In this document: in pieces, positions 21,369 through 45,319 of the stretch
Numbering within the stretch: position 1 is the stretch's first letter
Layout of the letters: every line of letters starts with the position of its first letter
Notes under the pieces: model-generated
Databases searched by the model: none
What the model saw: only the letters and a program-made list of their open reading frames with translations
Told to the model about the DNA's origin: nothing
DNA from: Mytilus californianus
Lineage: Eukaryota > Mollusca > Bivalvia > Mytilida > Mytilidae
Reading direction: 5' to 3'
Length of the DNA stretch: 64,000 nucleotides
Assembly: GCF_021869535.1 (NCBI RefSeq)
Contig: NW_026262701.1
Location: 6,773,501 to 6,837,500 of the forward strand
Program-made: the position numbers and the translations under genes

Positions 21369-21734
21369 ATATCTCAAAGAAAGTCTTACATTGACTTTAT
21401 AATACAGATACTTCAGAGTGGAGTGCGGGCGCATCAATTTGTCTAGTTTTGGATTACTTTGAAATGTTAATTTGGAAAATCATTATTGTAAGTGCTCTTA
21501 TGTCTTGAAGTTTAAAGAAATTCTTGTAAAGGTTATCATCACAAATATCTTGGATACTTTTGAAATCAGTGCTGACTGACTATTAACTTGGAGTTGTGTC
21601 CCTTTGAAATCTTAATGATATGGAAAATCGGCAATATCTTAGACAAGTTTGAAAGTCAATGCAGTTCAAATATTTTAGAAAGAGTTATGCCCCTTGGAAA
21701 TGTAATTAATATTGAAAATCAGCAGTAAAAGAAC

Positions 21735-22034
21735 TTGATTGCATGGTGTCACCTTTGGATAGTTTGTTTTGGTGAACATCGGTACAAGGACATCATTCGT
21801 AAATATAAATCAACATGCAGACATCTTATACGTTCATGTATTTCACATCCAATCTTTTATGGTAATATTCTATACAAAGCACAAAAATGTTGTCGTTCAC
21901 CTCAAAAGCTAACCAAACCTTTAAACAGACTTATTCAGAAGGGATATAGTTACGGTACTGTTGTCAGGTCATTAAAGATGGCATATTTTGGAATTAATAT
22001 TGATTCACTCATAGGGTCTTTGCATCGGAAATAA
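21735..22034 (+). pseudogene. Retroelement ORF C-terminal fragment
   Basis: About 80 codons up to TAA at 22032-22034 include GNILYKAQK...KLTKPLNRLIQKGY...VVRSLK. These align with the minus-strand fragment ending at 6193 (GNIVYRARK...KLIDPLNKLILKGY...VIRSLN). The 5' part of the ORF is absent. It probably derives from a reverse-transcriptase-bearing element; family uncertain. Confidence 0.5.
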
Positions 22035-23590
22035 ACATATTTATTCTAAACCCAGTTGTTGGCATGATACGGGTTATGTTCTTCTCATATATTTTATGAT
22101 GGTATGATACTAAACCCCTAACGGGAGGGATTGTGCTTGATTTTCATATGATGAAGACATAATCTTTCAATCAGTTTAATTGATGTCTGGAGCTGGCATG
22201 TCAGTAACTGCTAGTAGTCCTTTGTTAATTTATGTATCATTGTCATTTTGCTTAAGTTTCTTCTGTTTCCTATTTGACATTGGACTCAAACTTCTTTTAA
22301 ACTGAGTTTTATTGTGCGTATTGCTGTGTGTTTGTTTATTCTTCATTGGCTAGAGGTATAGGGGCAGGGTTGAGATCTCACTAAACATGTTTAACACCGC
22401 TGCATTTTTGCGCATGTCCCAAGTCAGGAGCCTCTGGCCTTTGTTAGTCTTGTATGTTTTTTTAATTAGTCTCCTTCCGATGAAGTCGAAGGCGACTTTA
22501 GGTTTGCACTCAGTCCGTCTGTCTGTCCGTCTGTCTGTCCTTCTGTCAGTCCGGCAAATCAGCTTTCCACACTTTTTTTCTTCGTTCTTGAAGATATTGA
22601 TTTGATATTTGGTATATAGTTTTATCATGACAAGTTATAGATCAAGTTCAAATTTTGTTCCGGTCTGATGTTTTAATCCAGAGTTATGGACCATAACTCT
22701 GGACCATATCTTATGTTAGAGTACTGTGTTAAACCATATTTCTGTACAAAGGGAGATAACTATTTCTTTAAAAGACATTCTTTGTTCAATTATTTGAAGA
22801 ATTTTTTGGCAGGTTTGTTAGTTATTTAGTATAAACTAATTTTCCGAATGCTATATATATAAAAAAAAAATATGAAGAGAAATCCTTAAATTAGATAATA
22901 ATCTATTTTTATTATGTATATATTTCAATACATTATATTGTGTAGATAAAAGTTGTTGACATTTTATAGATAAGTTACAAATCTATATTAGTTTGTGACA
23001 AATGAAAGAAAAAATATTTGGAACTATTAATTATATTTGATTATAATTTGAAAATAGATATACACTGTATTACATCATATCTAATTTTAGAGAACTATTA
23101 ATCATATCTAATGTTTTTTTCATCATGGTTATACGATATTGATTGATAATTGGTATATAGTTTTATCATGACAAGTTACAGATCAAGTTCAAATTTTTAT
23201 TTCGGTCTAATAATTTTGTGCAGAGTTATGGTCACTCATATAATCAGTTTTCCACACTGTTTTTAGTCATGCTTGAAGATATTGACATGATATTTACTTT
23301 TTGTTTACACCATGGCAAGTTATATAACAAGTTAGCATTTTGTTCCAGTATAATGAATTTTTACCCGGTAGGGGACTATGTATTGCCATGCAATACTCTC
23401 AGAATGCTTGTTATATTTCATTTATATATTTCGGAGTTTAGTGTGACGTCCAATTTTACTGAACTAGTACACTGTACTACACATTTTTGTTTAGGGGCTA
23501 GCTGAAGCCTGCCTCCAGCAGTTTTCTGATCTTTAGTCAGTTGTTGTCTCTTTGACACATTCCCCAATTCCATTCTCAATTTTATTGTAT
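22035..23590 (+). mobile_element. Retroelement 3' tail, split by an inserted element
   Basis: The tail runs to about 22473 ('ggagcctctggcctttgtta', 'gtcttgtatgttttt') and resumes at about 23411 ('atttcggagtttagtgtgac', 'tgtttaggggctagctgaag', ending 'ttgtctctttgacacattcc'). The two parts are contiguous in copies I know from mussels (from memory). The 0.94 kb between them is a separate element. Confidence 0.55.
22474..23410 (+). mobile_element. Hairpin-headed element inserted in a retroelement tail
   Basis: The head 'agtctccttccgatgaagtc' + 'gaaggcgactt' contains the stem AAGTCG/CGACTT, followed by repeated 'gtccgtctgtctgtccgtct'. Two to three diverged core units contain 'ttgatatttggtatatagtt' and 'ttatcatgacaagttatag' (22600, 23150, 23290). 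The right end 'ggtaggggactatg' is followed by the hairpin ATTGCCATGCAAT (23382-23394). Nearby ORFs on both strands are shadows. Confidence 0.55.
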
Positions 23591-24096
23591 TCTTATTTTG
23601 TCATCTTATTCATGTTTACCTTACATTTAAGTTTTATTCATACATGACACACAAATGATCACAAAGAAACAGAAAGATACACTAACTGCCCTTTCTGATT
23701 CCTATTTTACCATAAAAATGTTTATGTAGATCAGTGGGTTCTGTTTTAAACTTTTATCTTTTTCTTAATATTTTTTATCTTAATATGAACAAGATTTCTA
23801 GAGAAGCAAATATTCCCCGCCAATATCTTTGAATATTCAGCATCACTTATATTTTCAGTAGGCATAGTTCCTTCAAAAATAATCAATCTGTTCTGATTTT
23901 CAAATTCATCAGATATTGATGATGTACTTCTTTGACATAAATTTCACTAACACCAAATCAAAGTGTAAGTGAGAGCAGCTAATACACATATAGTTTTGAT
24001 AGAATGCAGTAGATACATGTATTGGTTTCAAACCAAGTTATTTACTCCTTGGTCAATGATTCACCATTGTCCATAATTAATTAGGTATACTTAGAT
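23591..24096. other. Intergenic sequence, no gene seen
   Basis: AT-rich sequence of about 500 bp with no ORF of note, no splice-linked coding segment and no clear repeat. Confidence 0.6.
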
Positions 24097-24277
24097 CAAT
24101 TTTCAGCAGACTTCAGTTTACTACTCACTTAGAAATTGTTTACATAAGATGGTTTCGGCTTGCTTTTAAGCCCATTTTGATGGTAAATCAAAGTTTACGT
24201 AAAAAGGTAGGCCCAAACTATCTTATGTAAACATTGTCATGCAATGGGAGTAGTAAGCTTAGGTCTGTGTAAAATTC
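24097..24277. mobile_element. MITE-like inverted repeat, ~181 bp
   Basis: The left arm (24097-about 24158: 'agtttactactcac', 'tgtttacataagatggttt') is the imperfect reverse complement of the right arm (about 24214-24277: 'aaactatcttatgtaaaca', 'gggagtagtaagctt'). Arms are about 60 bp with a spacer of about 55 bp. No coding potential. Confidence 0.7.
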
Positions 24278-24759
24278 ACATAAAACGCTAAAATAAAATA
24301 AAGTTTGTGAATCATAAATAGATTTTTCAGGATGATATTCTAATTTCTTTATGATGACCAAATCAAAATGGCACAACATACAAGTTTTAGATGCTTTGAT
24401 ACAATGTACTACATGTATAAGCTAGTCTCTGATGTAAACATATTACTTATTTCAATGGCCACTACACCATGTCTCTGGAATAACCCTTATTAACTATGCT
24501 CAACACTAAAAGTACATAAAATATTGAACAGCATCCCAATGAAAAAGATGTCTTAAAGAATCAACTTAACCAGAATTATACCCATAGTCATTGAACCATT
24601 AAACTGAAGTCACATAATCCTTTGAAAGTACATTTTTCTGTGGTGGTTACATTGTGTTGTCAAATCTGCTGAATATGTCATTATCAAGATAGCTTTAATT
24701 TGGAACAACTAAATCATGAAATCATGAAATCAAAGTCAAACATTTAGAGATACATTTTT

Positions 24760-25764
24760 AGCTCACCTGGCCCGAAGGGCCAAGTGAGCTTTTCTCATCA
24801 CTTGGCGTCCGTCGTCGTTAGCTTTTTACAAAAATCTTCTCTGAAACCACTGGGCTAAATTTAACCAAACTTGGCCACAATCATCATTAGGGTATCTAGT
24901 TTAAAAAATGTATCCGATGACCCCGCCTTCCAACCAAGATGGCCGCCATGGCTAAAAATAGAACATAGGGGTAAAATGTAGATTTTGGCTTATATCTCTG
25001 AAACCAAAGCATTTAGAGTAAATCTGTCAGAGGGTAAAACTGATTATCAGGTCAAGATCTATCTGCCCTGAAATTTTCAGACAAATCTGACAATCTGTTG
25101 TTGGGTTGCTGCCCCTGAATTGGTAATTTTAAGGAAATTTTGCAGTTTTTGGTTATTATCTTGAATATTATTATAGATAGAGATAAACTGTAAACAGCAA
25201 TAATGTTCAGCAAAGTAAGATCTACAAATAAGTCGTCATGACCAAAATTGTCAGTCGACCCTTTTAGGAGTTATTGCCCTTTATAGTCAATTTTTCGTAA
25301 TCTTTTACAAAAATCTTCTTCTCTGAAACTACTGAGAAAAATTTAACAATACTTAGCCATAATCATTATAAGGGTATCTAGTTTAAAAAATGTGTCCGAT
25401 GACCCCGCCTTCCAACCATCATGGCCGACTTGGTTAAAAATAGAACATAGGGGTAAAATGCAGTTTTAGGTTTTATATCTCTGAAACTAAAGCATTTAGA
25501 GCAAATCTGACAGGTGGCAAAAATGTTCATCAGATTTAGATTTATCTGCCCTAAAATTTTCAGACGAATCCGACAACCCGTTGTTGGGTTGCTGCCCCTG
25601 AGTTAGTAATTTTACAGAAATTTTGCAGTTTTTTGTTATTATCTTAGATATCATTATAATATCTAATATCTAATACTATTAATTATGATTTTAACCTTAT
25701 TTTACATGATTTCCAAAGTATCAGTAAATACAGGCGAGCGACACAGGCTCTTGAGAGCCTCTAG
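24760..25764 (+). mobile_element. 'AGCTCACCTGGCCC' element, two ~480-bp units, CTAG 3' end
   Basis: The head (24760-24790) is a strong hairpin: outer arms AGCTCAC/GTGAGCT, inner arms GGCCC/GGGCC. Two core units with 'gatgaccccgccttccaacc' follow (near 24917 and 25398). The tail has hairpin AGGCTCTTGAGAGCCT (25745-25760) directly followed by CTAG. A 3' hairpin plus CTRR is the Helitron signature. I recognise this as a common bivalve repeat. Confidence 0.75.
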
Positions 25765-25767
25765 TTT

Positions 25768-25900
25768 ATATGAAAATAAGGATATACGGTTTGATTGCCA
25801 ATCAGAAAACTATCAACCAAAGAAAAGGACAAGGATGTGAACAACATGTCAGCATACAGCCTTCAATAATGAGAAAATTAATATCATATAGTTCATCCCT
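25768..25900 (-). repeat. Retroelement tail fragment
   Basis: The '+' text 'tttgattgccaatcagaaaa' through 'cagccttcaataatgagaaa' is a diverged copy of the dispersed tail seen at 5491 and 52698. It begins right after the CTAG end of the preceding element. Confidence 0.55.
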
Positions 25901-27291
25901 TGATGTAATTTTTGGTAATATCGCACAAATTATTTCCACATTAATGAAGAACTTAACCATGGAATTGAATGTCCCACACTCCCATGGATCTTATTTTTGA
26001 TAGTTCATCTCTTGATGTGTCCATTGTTAAAGTTGCACTGTGATATCCCATAAATGACCCCAACGATCAATACATGACTTGACTAATTTCAGTCGCATTC
26101 ATTCATCAACAAAGTGAGTAAAATAATAGACAGGGGAAGTATTAAACTTTTGAATTTAATGTCCCAGGTAGAGGTCACTCAGTGGCAAATTGACTTAAGC
26201 AAAAAATAAAAATCAGTATTGCTTCAAAATATTTCTCCATCTTAGATATCATTGATTCATTAATGAAGAGTATGATGTCTGTTAAGAACCATGTTCACAT
26301 ATCTCTGATTATAACTGGGTTTAATGGACTACTTGATCAGAATCCCTCATGTGTAACATGTAGGTCAAGATGATCCAGATCTACATTATAATGTAGTATA
26401 AAACATTATCATCCTGCGGTTTGGAATTAAATCTGAACCACCATACATGTACAAAGGTTAACTGGAATAGAAAGCTGAACAAAGCCTCATACAACACTGG
26501 TTTGGTAGAAGCATATAAAACAGCATCTTTAAACAAAACTGCCTGTGTAAAGATAATAAAAATCAAGTATATAATTCTTTATTCTCATGATAAAAACTCT
26601 TTCACGACTTTATAAAGAACCAGATATATATAATTCATTTTATTTACATAAATTTATAAATAAATATCACAGATAAATTTAAGTCTTCTCATGAGAACAA
26701 ATTAAAAATTATATGGAGTTGTCTCCCTTAAAAACTGGTATTATCCCCATTATCTAAACCACTTGTCATCTTTTGATATACAATGATGCAAAAGAGAATT
26801 TTCTTGTCTCACATGGGTGAATGACTGCTACTTAATATTTTTAGAATGCACTGAACTAAATTCCATGTTGTGTTCCATGCTTTCTTAAAAATGGATCATA
26901 TTTCATAGATATTTTTACTGTTGCAGAAAATATAATTAACAGTACAAAATTTAAACATGGGGCAGCATTACACTTTGACCTCACAAATATGTCAAAAAAA
27001 TAAGCATGAATAATTAATAAAAAGGTAACACTTTTTGGAATGTATTTTTCAAACACAGTTAAGTTTTTCATGATAAGATACATGATTTATGATACACAGG
27101 CAGTGCATATCACAGAGAAATACTACACCTACACTCTCTCATACTTCCACTTATTCCTCATACAAGCACATGTACTCCTCACATTTTAATTTCCGTAAAT
27201 TTTTCAATTGTGTCAACAATTTTCATTCTCATTTAGATTGTAGAATAGACAAAATAGTCACGAAGGTGAGCTAGCTTGTTAATTTTTCTTC
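25901..27291. other. Intergenic stretch including the CFAP91 3' flank
   Basis: No gene is visible. The sequence downstream of the CFAP91 stop (27292) presumably includes its 3' UTR. AATAAA hexamers on the minus strand occur near 26639-26644 and 26577-26582, but I cannot tell whether either is used. Confidence 0.5.
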
Positions 27292-38791
<11,500 letters not shown>

Positions 38792-38877
38792 TTTATCGCT
38801 TAGTTATTTAGTTTTGTCCTGTCAGATGATCATTTGGAGCGCTTCATTTCGAAAACAAATGGCCGTCCATTTACAAC

Positions 38878-38891
38878 GTTGCTATGGAGAT
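38878..38891 (-). promoter_or_regulatory. RFX X-box upstream of CFAP91
   Basis: GTTGCTATGGAGAT (the complement reads ATCTCCATAGCAAC) fits the X-box pattern GTTNCC/T-AT-GGNAAC bound by RFX factors, with one good half-site (GTTGCT) and a weaker second one. It is about 87 bp upstream of the start codon, the usual distance for motile-cilia genes. Confidence 0.65.
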
Positions 38892-41800
38892 TCTAAGTTA
38901 ACGTGGTCTTATTTTAGAAAATAAAATTGTCCCGATACATTTTTTGACTCATTATAATCTTTCGATAAAATTCTATGATTAAAAAATATAAAAATGAAAT
39001 ATTTAATAATTAAAGATGAAACAGATGTAAATACAAAACTTAAACCGGACAACCCATATGGATTTCCGGAAAATGTGTACTATAGTCTGTACTGACGTGG
39101 ACATTTACAATACATTTATTATTATGTATCATTCTGCTAATATGCAATCAATGTTACCATCGAGCGACAAGGCTGTTTAACATCTATTTAGAATGAATTT
39201 ATTTGATTACATAGTGGTTTTAAGTATTCTTTTAAGATATCCGCTAGATTTTTTTCAGAATTTAAACTTGAACAACTAATTTTCGGTTGCAAATCCTTTA
39301 AACTTGATGTGCTTCACATTTTTTCAGTGCTTATCAGTAACTACATTAATGTCAATTTGTCTGTGTTTCATGTTTGCTTTGTCTATAATTTGCTGTGCTT
39401 TGCTACTAATATTTATCATATTCATGGTGTGCTTTCTGCCACTTTTTATGTTTTATTTCTGTTGTTTATCATATATTTATGTCGGTTAAAAGCTCTACAG
39501 AGCTTATATTTGTATTCTTGTATGTATATCCGACTTTAATAATTTTTTTAATATACTTTATGCTTAGTTAATAAAACGGGGAAAAAAAAACAACAACAAA
39601 AATCCCACAAAAACACAAACAAACAAATAAACAAATAAAAAAACAACAGGGAACAGATGATAAAAAAGCACAGAAAAAGTAGAAGAACTCTTGGAGAAGC
39701 CACATTCCTTTGTAGGACAGCTTGTCTTCGTTAACATTTATGTTTTCTCTAGTCTTCATATTACCACATATGAATACGTTCAGTATCAAACTTACACTTT
39801 CCTTAAAAGAAGATAGTTGTTCGATATTTTTTATAAATCTTTAATAAGTTGTTATTCGGTAATAAATCATAATAAAAAAAAAATGGACACCCAAAGAAAT
39901 TAAAAGCTACAAATTTTGTGCTTGTCATGTATATGTTCGTTTTGAAAATAAAGTATTATGTCAAGTGATTGTTATTCCGCTGGAGACTAACTGTGCCACT
40001 CTATCTTGAAATTGCTCGTTTTACTGTTGTGCTTGACAAACCTAACGAAACACCTCTTGATAAATATTTTAACCATACTTGTAGTTACTAATACGATATA
40101 TTCTTTTAAGGTTAGCAATCCAACTTTTCTAAATATTCATATGACATATGAATTGTGCACTTCAATTCACCGATCTTACCAGTTGCGGATTTAGGGTGGG
40201 GCGAAGAGGGCATACGCCCCTCAAGATTGGAAAACATATTTTTTTAGCATTAAATTGTCCACGACACAATTTCTTCCCTACTGTTAATTGTTCTTTTCTT
40301 GATATTGGTGTTCCATTTGTTCCTTCTTCTTCGGTATATACATTTCTCCGTTAGTTTGATATGCGCGTGTTTGTAGATTTCGGTGATCCCAATATTTGCA
40401 TTACTTACAAAACTCAGCAGTGATATACATGTAGGTATCCTAAGTTAGTCAACACTTTAGTTGCCTTTATCATATGCGTATTGTTGCACTAAAATAAAGA
40501 AATATATTTCCAAATATCTCTTCAATAAACCGCTATAGGCTAGTTAGAAACAAACTAGTCAGGGATGATCGATACGCATCACGTCAATGATTGCGTTTTT
40601 CATGTGTACCAGCTAACAAAGCAGCCAACAGTATCATGTTTGACCAAAGTACTATATTGAGATCCTAAAAACTGAGATTAAAAATTCTTTTGCTTATATT
40701 ATATCGGAGAAAAGATCGGAGATGAACACTTTCAACAAAGACGTGTCTTAAAGCTATTACTGAACAATTCAACATCAAAAGATGCCTTGATTAATTCACT
40801 TCCTAAATTACACAAGAAACAAAACACGTATTTTGTTTCATGCTTGCATCACGTTATAATTCAACTGCAAATATTCCACTGGTTCTCTTTCCACTGTTAA
40901 GAATATTATTATCAAATTTTGTGACAAATCGTGTGTTGATAGTGGTATTGTATACTTCTTGAGTAATCAAATTTCCCAGAGCGTCTTAGATAAGCAGCGT
41001 TCTATTGAAGGTCATGTTATCTTCGTTTGAAGTTATGATTTCTCTACTTTTCGCAACTATCAAATAATCTTATCAAACAGAAATTTTCTGAAAAAAACAA
41101 TAGAATATATTTCGATATATCTGATGTATAGTATTATACATGAATTAATATTAGATATAAAACTTACACACTGTGTTTTCCAATGCACAGATGTAGCATG
41201 ATTTGTCATGGAATAGAAGTTCTCTCAAAATATTAGTTCAAAACGGAAGAAATGCTTTGAAATATTATTTCCATTGTCAGAAATGTATTTGTTTTTAACG
41301 AAATAAAAGGTATAGAATATCTGTTCCAACAGGAACATATAATATCATGGCATTGTTTATAACAAAGTTTCCAGAGGATTAACTTCTGTGAGGAGGAACA
41401 AATATACTTTGCCAGATCGATATCTGCCAACCGTCGGAATTCCGCTCAAACCGGTGCTAGGGGTTCGTCTTAAACTCGCTGTGGCATCTGAGTTTTGCTC
41501 AATGTTGAAGGCCTAAACGTAACTTTGAGACTAAGACCATCAACAAAAGCACTGTCACTTTGTTTTTGGGAATTTCATGTGCTCCCAGTTTGAGTGATTT
41601 TGTGTCATTGATAGATGCAACATATCCCTTTTACCATTACAAAATTTAAACATAAACAAGTGCACATAGAAATACTGATTAGTCATCCATTTTTAGAATG
41701 CAGCAATGGTTACTCGTTTGACTACAAGACATACTACACTATGATCATAGTACGATCCGAGTTGCGATAGATCTTAATTTTAATCAGATTGGATCTGATC

Positions 41801-43470
41801 TCCGCTGTGGTACCACGAAGTTATTTGTTACTCAATAAAGCATTTCTAGAACTGTACATGTCTCTAATGAATTTTCCAATAATTCTAATCATATGATTCT
41901 CACCACAAGTATACACAAATTCAAATCTTGCTTCATTGATCATATTTAAAAAAGAGGGAACAATTTCACCAATTTCAGAAAATGATTGCTCTCTAATTGT
42001 ATTTAGGTTTGTGCATTTTATAGAGAAATGGAATTCGTCATCTACTTCAAAAAGACCTAAGGGACGAATATTAGCAAAATTTACTATTATTTGTTTTCAA
42101 TGCATAACATTAAATAGGTTTCTAGTTTGCAATTTTCCCTATTAGCTGTCTAATCTATATGTTCTGAGCTTATTACTGGTCAATGATTTATTACCACAAA
42201 AATTATGGTACGTAATTATACAATATTCGAACGAAAGAACAAGACAACTATTACAGAGATTGTACATAGCTTATGTACTTTGTGTTGTGTCATCATTTAC
42301 TATGATAATGACAAAATAATTTAATACACGAAATGATTTGTGTGTAACCTTTATATTGTTTGGTTTTAATCTCTACTTTCTGAGTGAAATATATACAGGT
42401 AATGTTTGAGTTCCTTGAAAAGAAAAAGGGATAAAATAACATGAGTTGTCTCCCTTTCACCACTGTTTTTTTGTTGCCAAAACATCTTTTAGTATTTAGA
42501 AAACAAGATTGAAGTTCTGGGTTTGTTTATATGTACCAAATTAAAAACAAAAATAGACAGCAATTTTCAGTAAGAAAACTTTATGACCCAACAAAAGTGA
42601 CCACGAACGTAATTTTCATTTACCATCATCAATCATTGTTTTCAGAAAAAGAAAACTTAAAATATTCTCGATTTGGAGCATTATTGGTTAGATCATCCAA
42701 CATAAAAGCATTTGCAGTATGTGGACAAGAGTCTTCCTTTTATATTTATTCTTGTATATTTATCTAAATCAAACAAATAAATAATTTTAAACCAATTTTT
42801 TCTCCTATTTTCATGAAATTTTTATTAATAATTTCAGAATAATATTTGTATGAGAGACAGAATACACAAATAGTATTATATAATTCTGGTGGTATCTTAT
42901 GATTATCAATATATTTTTTTTCTTCTAATTTAGAAATTGAAGAGTTCTAGCTTTATTTTCAAACTTTAACTATGGTAACTATGGTAACAAGGTAAGGTTT
43001 ATGTTTAGATTTTTTCAGATATATTACTAAGATTCAAACAAAATTGAAAATCACCGTAAGTAACGACAGGTATTACTGGACTGCTAATTTTTTGGGAAGT
43101 AAGTAATTTCATCTACTAGTAACTGAAGAAAACTATGTGCTTTATCTTGTTAAATTGTTTGGACGTTTTTACAAGCACAAATATTATATATTTTGTCCAA
43201 CTTAGCCATAAAATGTAAGATAACTCTGACGATTCTAACTCTTATAAATAAACGAATGCCATGTAGTAATGTTACCTATTATGTTTTGTAGAAAGATAAC
43301 GAGTCACATGACCCCAGTTTTTCTTTTTAATTTCTCAAGGCATATAATAGGAGCTATCTTCTTATATCTAATCTAAAACCCACATTTTTTTTATGTAGCT
43401 TAGAGATATAAACTTTATTTTGGCAAATAATAAAAAAAAAGATCGATTTTAACCTAGACCCCTATCTACC
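38892..43470. other. Intergenic DNA, no gene seen
   Basis: AT-rich sequence with only short ORFs. 'ttgcggatttagggtggggc' near 40184 resembles one end of the small element at 46930-47078. 'ctatggtaactatggtaac' near 42969-42990 is a duplicated 'tatggtaac'. Nothing else could be supported. Confidence 0.6.
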
Positions 43471-43475
43471 TAATG

Positions 43476-43517
43476 GCAGATACATATAATACAATATATT
43501 GTATTATATGTTTCTGC
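43476..43517. repeat. 42-bp near-perfect palindrome
   Basis: GCAGATACATATAATACAAT is followed by ATATTGTATTATATGTTTCT + GC. The two 21-base arms pair except for one position per arm. Probable cruciform or a minimal foldback remnant. Confidence 0.85.
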
Positions 43518-43928
43518 TAATGGTGAACAATTTCTGGAAATCGATGAGGAAGAGTCATGAGATCATTTAATAAGAAAAATACAAATTAATGTAACACAAT
43601 AAGGAAATATCGAACGATGGGACCATTTTTTTCCTAATGTGTAGGTGAACTTATTTTGATGTAAGATACAATGTTGGTCAGATAATTTTATATCAGTTTA
43701 TATGTATGGATTATGTCCGACAATCAATAAATGGATTTTAATTTTTTTTTTTCAAGTATAGTAAAATTTGAGAGAAAAAAAAAACAGTTTGGAGTGATCA
43801 GTTTTCTCATCTTTTTTATTCTTGCATTACTGCTTTCACATTTTATTGAAACATATGTTTGGAATACGTCAGTGAGACAGCAACCCAACTATACATTATA
43901 TATAATTTTGCTTGCTTTTTCTCTCACT

Positions 43929-44040
43929 CTCCTCCTCGAATACCACAAAAGAACTCGTATGCCTGTTTCATATCCATTAGAGCACTCCTCCTCGAATACC
44001 ACAAAAGAACTCGTATGGCTGTTTCATATCCATTAGAGCA
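43929..44040 (+). repeat. 56-bp direct duplication
   Basis: 'cctcctcgaataccacaaaa' ... 'catatccattagagca' occurs at 43931 and 43987 with one substitution. The two short overlapping ORFs here reflect this repeat. Confidence 0.85.
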
Positions 44041-44049
44041 TATATGATA

Positions 44050-45240
44050 AAAAAAAATATATGATTTAATTTTTACCTAACCATAACAATTTCTAGCACA
44101 GATAACAAAATTGCTTGTTACGTGGAATATATTTAAGTTTTTATGGTTATTTTCCTTTTATGTAAATGATGTTGTATTTTCACATTATCCATAGTGAAAT
44201 AAAAAGGATTATATTGATAATTACTCATTATTATGTGTTTGTTCTTAGGTGCCAAGATTTTATAGCGATAGTAAATCATTTTTAATGGATTGTACTGTTG
44301 TGTACCTTGGTGTAAAAAATCAGATGGTGTGACAGAACTGTACCTTTTATAGTAACTCAGACGCGAAAACAACATATGAAGGCAATAGATAAAATCTAAT
44401 GGAGGTTATATTTTTGATTTATAGATTATAACAAATATTTTTCATATTACTAAAAAATAGAACCTATAGTCTGTTACAAGTATAAAACGTCTGGAAAAAA
44501 ATGAAGCTCCTTAAAAGACTATCTAGTAAAATGGACGATTATTTGATCTACACTATTCATTACCAAGATAAGTTTCTCGCGTTTTGTTTTCTGAAATTCT
44601 GAACTCAAATGATATATTAGCTAAATCATCTGGAATAGCACGTAACTTGTATACTCTAGATCGAAAATGGTAAAAATAACTGATGAACTTAGCATAAATG
44701 TATAGAATGCACGTACAGTTTCTATACTTTTTTCAATTATCTGTATTTTGATGTAGTTCCACATGCTTTACTTGCTCTTTATGTACATGTTACAGCAGAT
44801 GTCGTAATGCGAATAGCAGGGGCATGTCCCTTCGCACGTTTGGTGAAAAGATTAACAGAGATCACTGTTTATATGCTATTATGACCATATACATGATCTT
44901 TGTGTCATCTTTAGAATGTCCACAACTTTGAACAACAGTAGAGGCACTAAAAAGATATCAACTAGATGTCAATTTTAACACAAGCTTCATATAGTAATTG
45001 TATCTGTAAAGCAAACAAGTATTAGAGTTGCCATTATATTTTCTAATTTTACATAATACACTCATGGAACACAGAGTTAATTATATATTTATTGCAAAAT
45101 CATTGCGTCTTGTATTTTCGGGGATCATCTATTTGCTTATTTAAAGTTTGAAGCGCGACAAGAATGTTTCTTGTATACCCATTTACTTTTGGCGTTGTAC
45201 AAGACCATGTCTTCATTTACTGTTCAAGACTATACTTCAA
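44050..45240. other. Intergenic DNA, no gene seen
   Basis: AT-rich, unique-looking sequence without coding or repeat signals that I can support. Confidence 0.6.
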
Positions 45241-45247
45241 AGGCAGT

Positions 45248-45315
45248 GGCTATTCTTCCGCCTAGCCGGAAAAATAGCCAAAAATGTCTATTCTTCCGGC
45301 CATCCGGAAGAATAG
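45248..45315. repeat. Two adjacent hairpins sharing the same stem sequence
   Basis: Hairpin 1 (45248-45279): GGCTATTCTTCCG...CGGAAAAATAGCC with small mismatches. Hairpin 2 (45288-45315): CTATTCTTCCGG-CCAT-CCGGAAGAATAG, perfect 12-bp arms. The arms are interchangeable between the two hairpins. Confidence 0.85.
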
Positions 45316-45319
45316 CTTT

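Noticed and set aside
43731-44036. 101-residue ORF starting MDFNFFFSS
   Set aside because: It covers a T-run and a 56-bp direct duplication; no homology is recognised and no exon borders were found.
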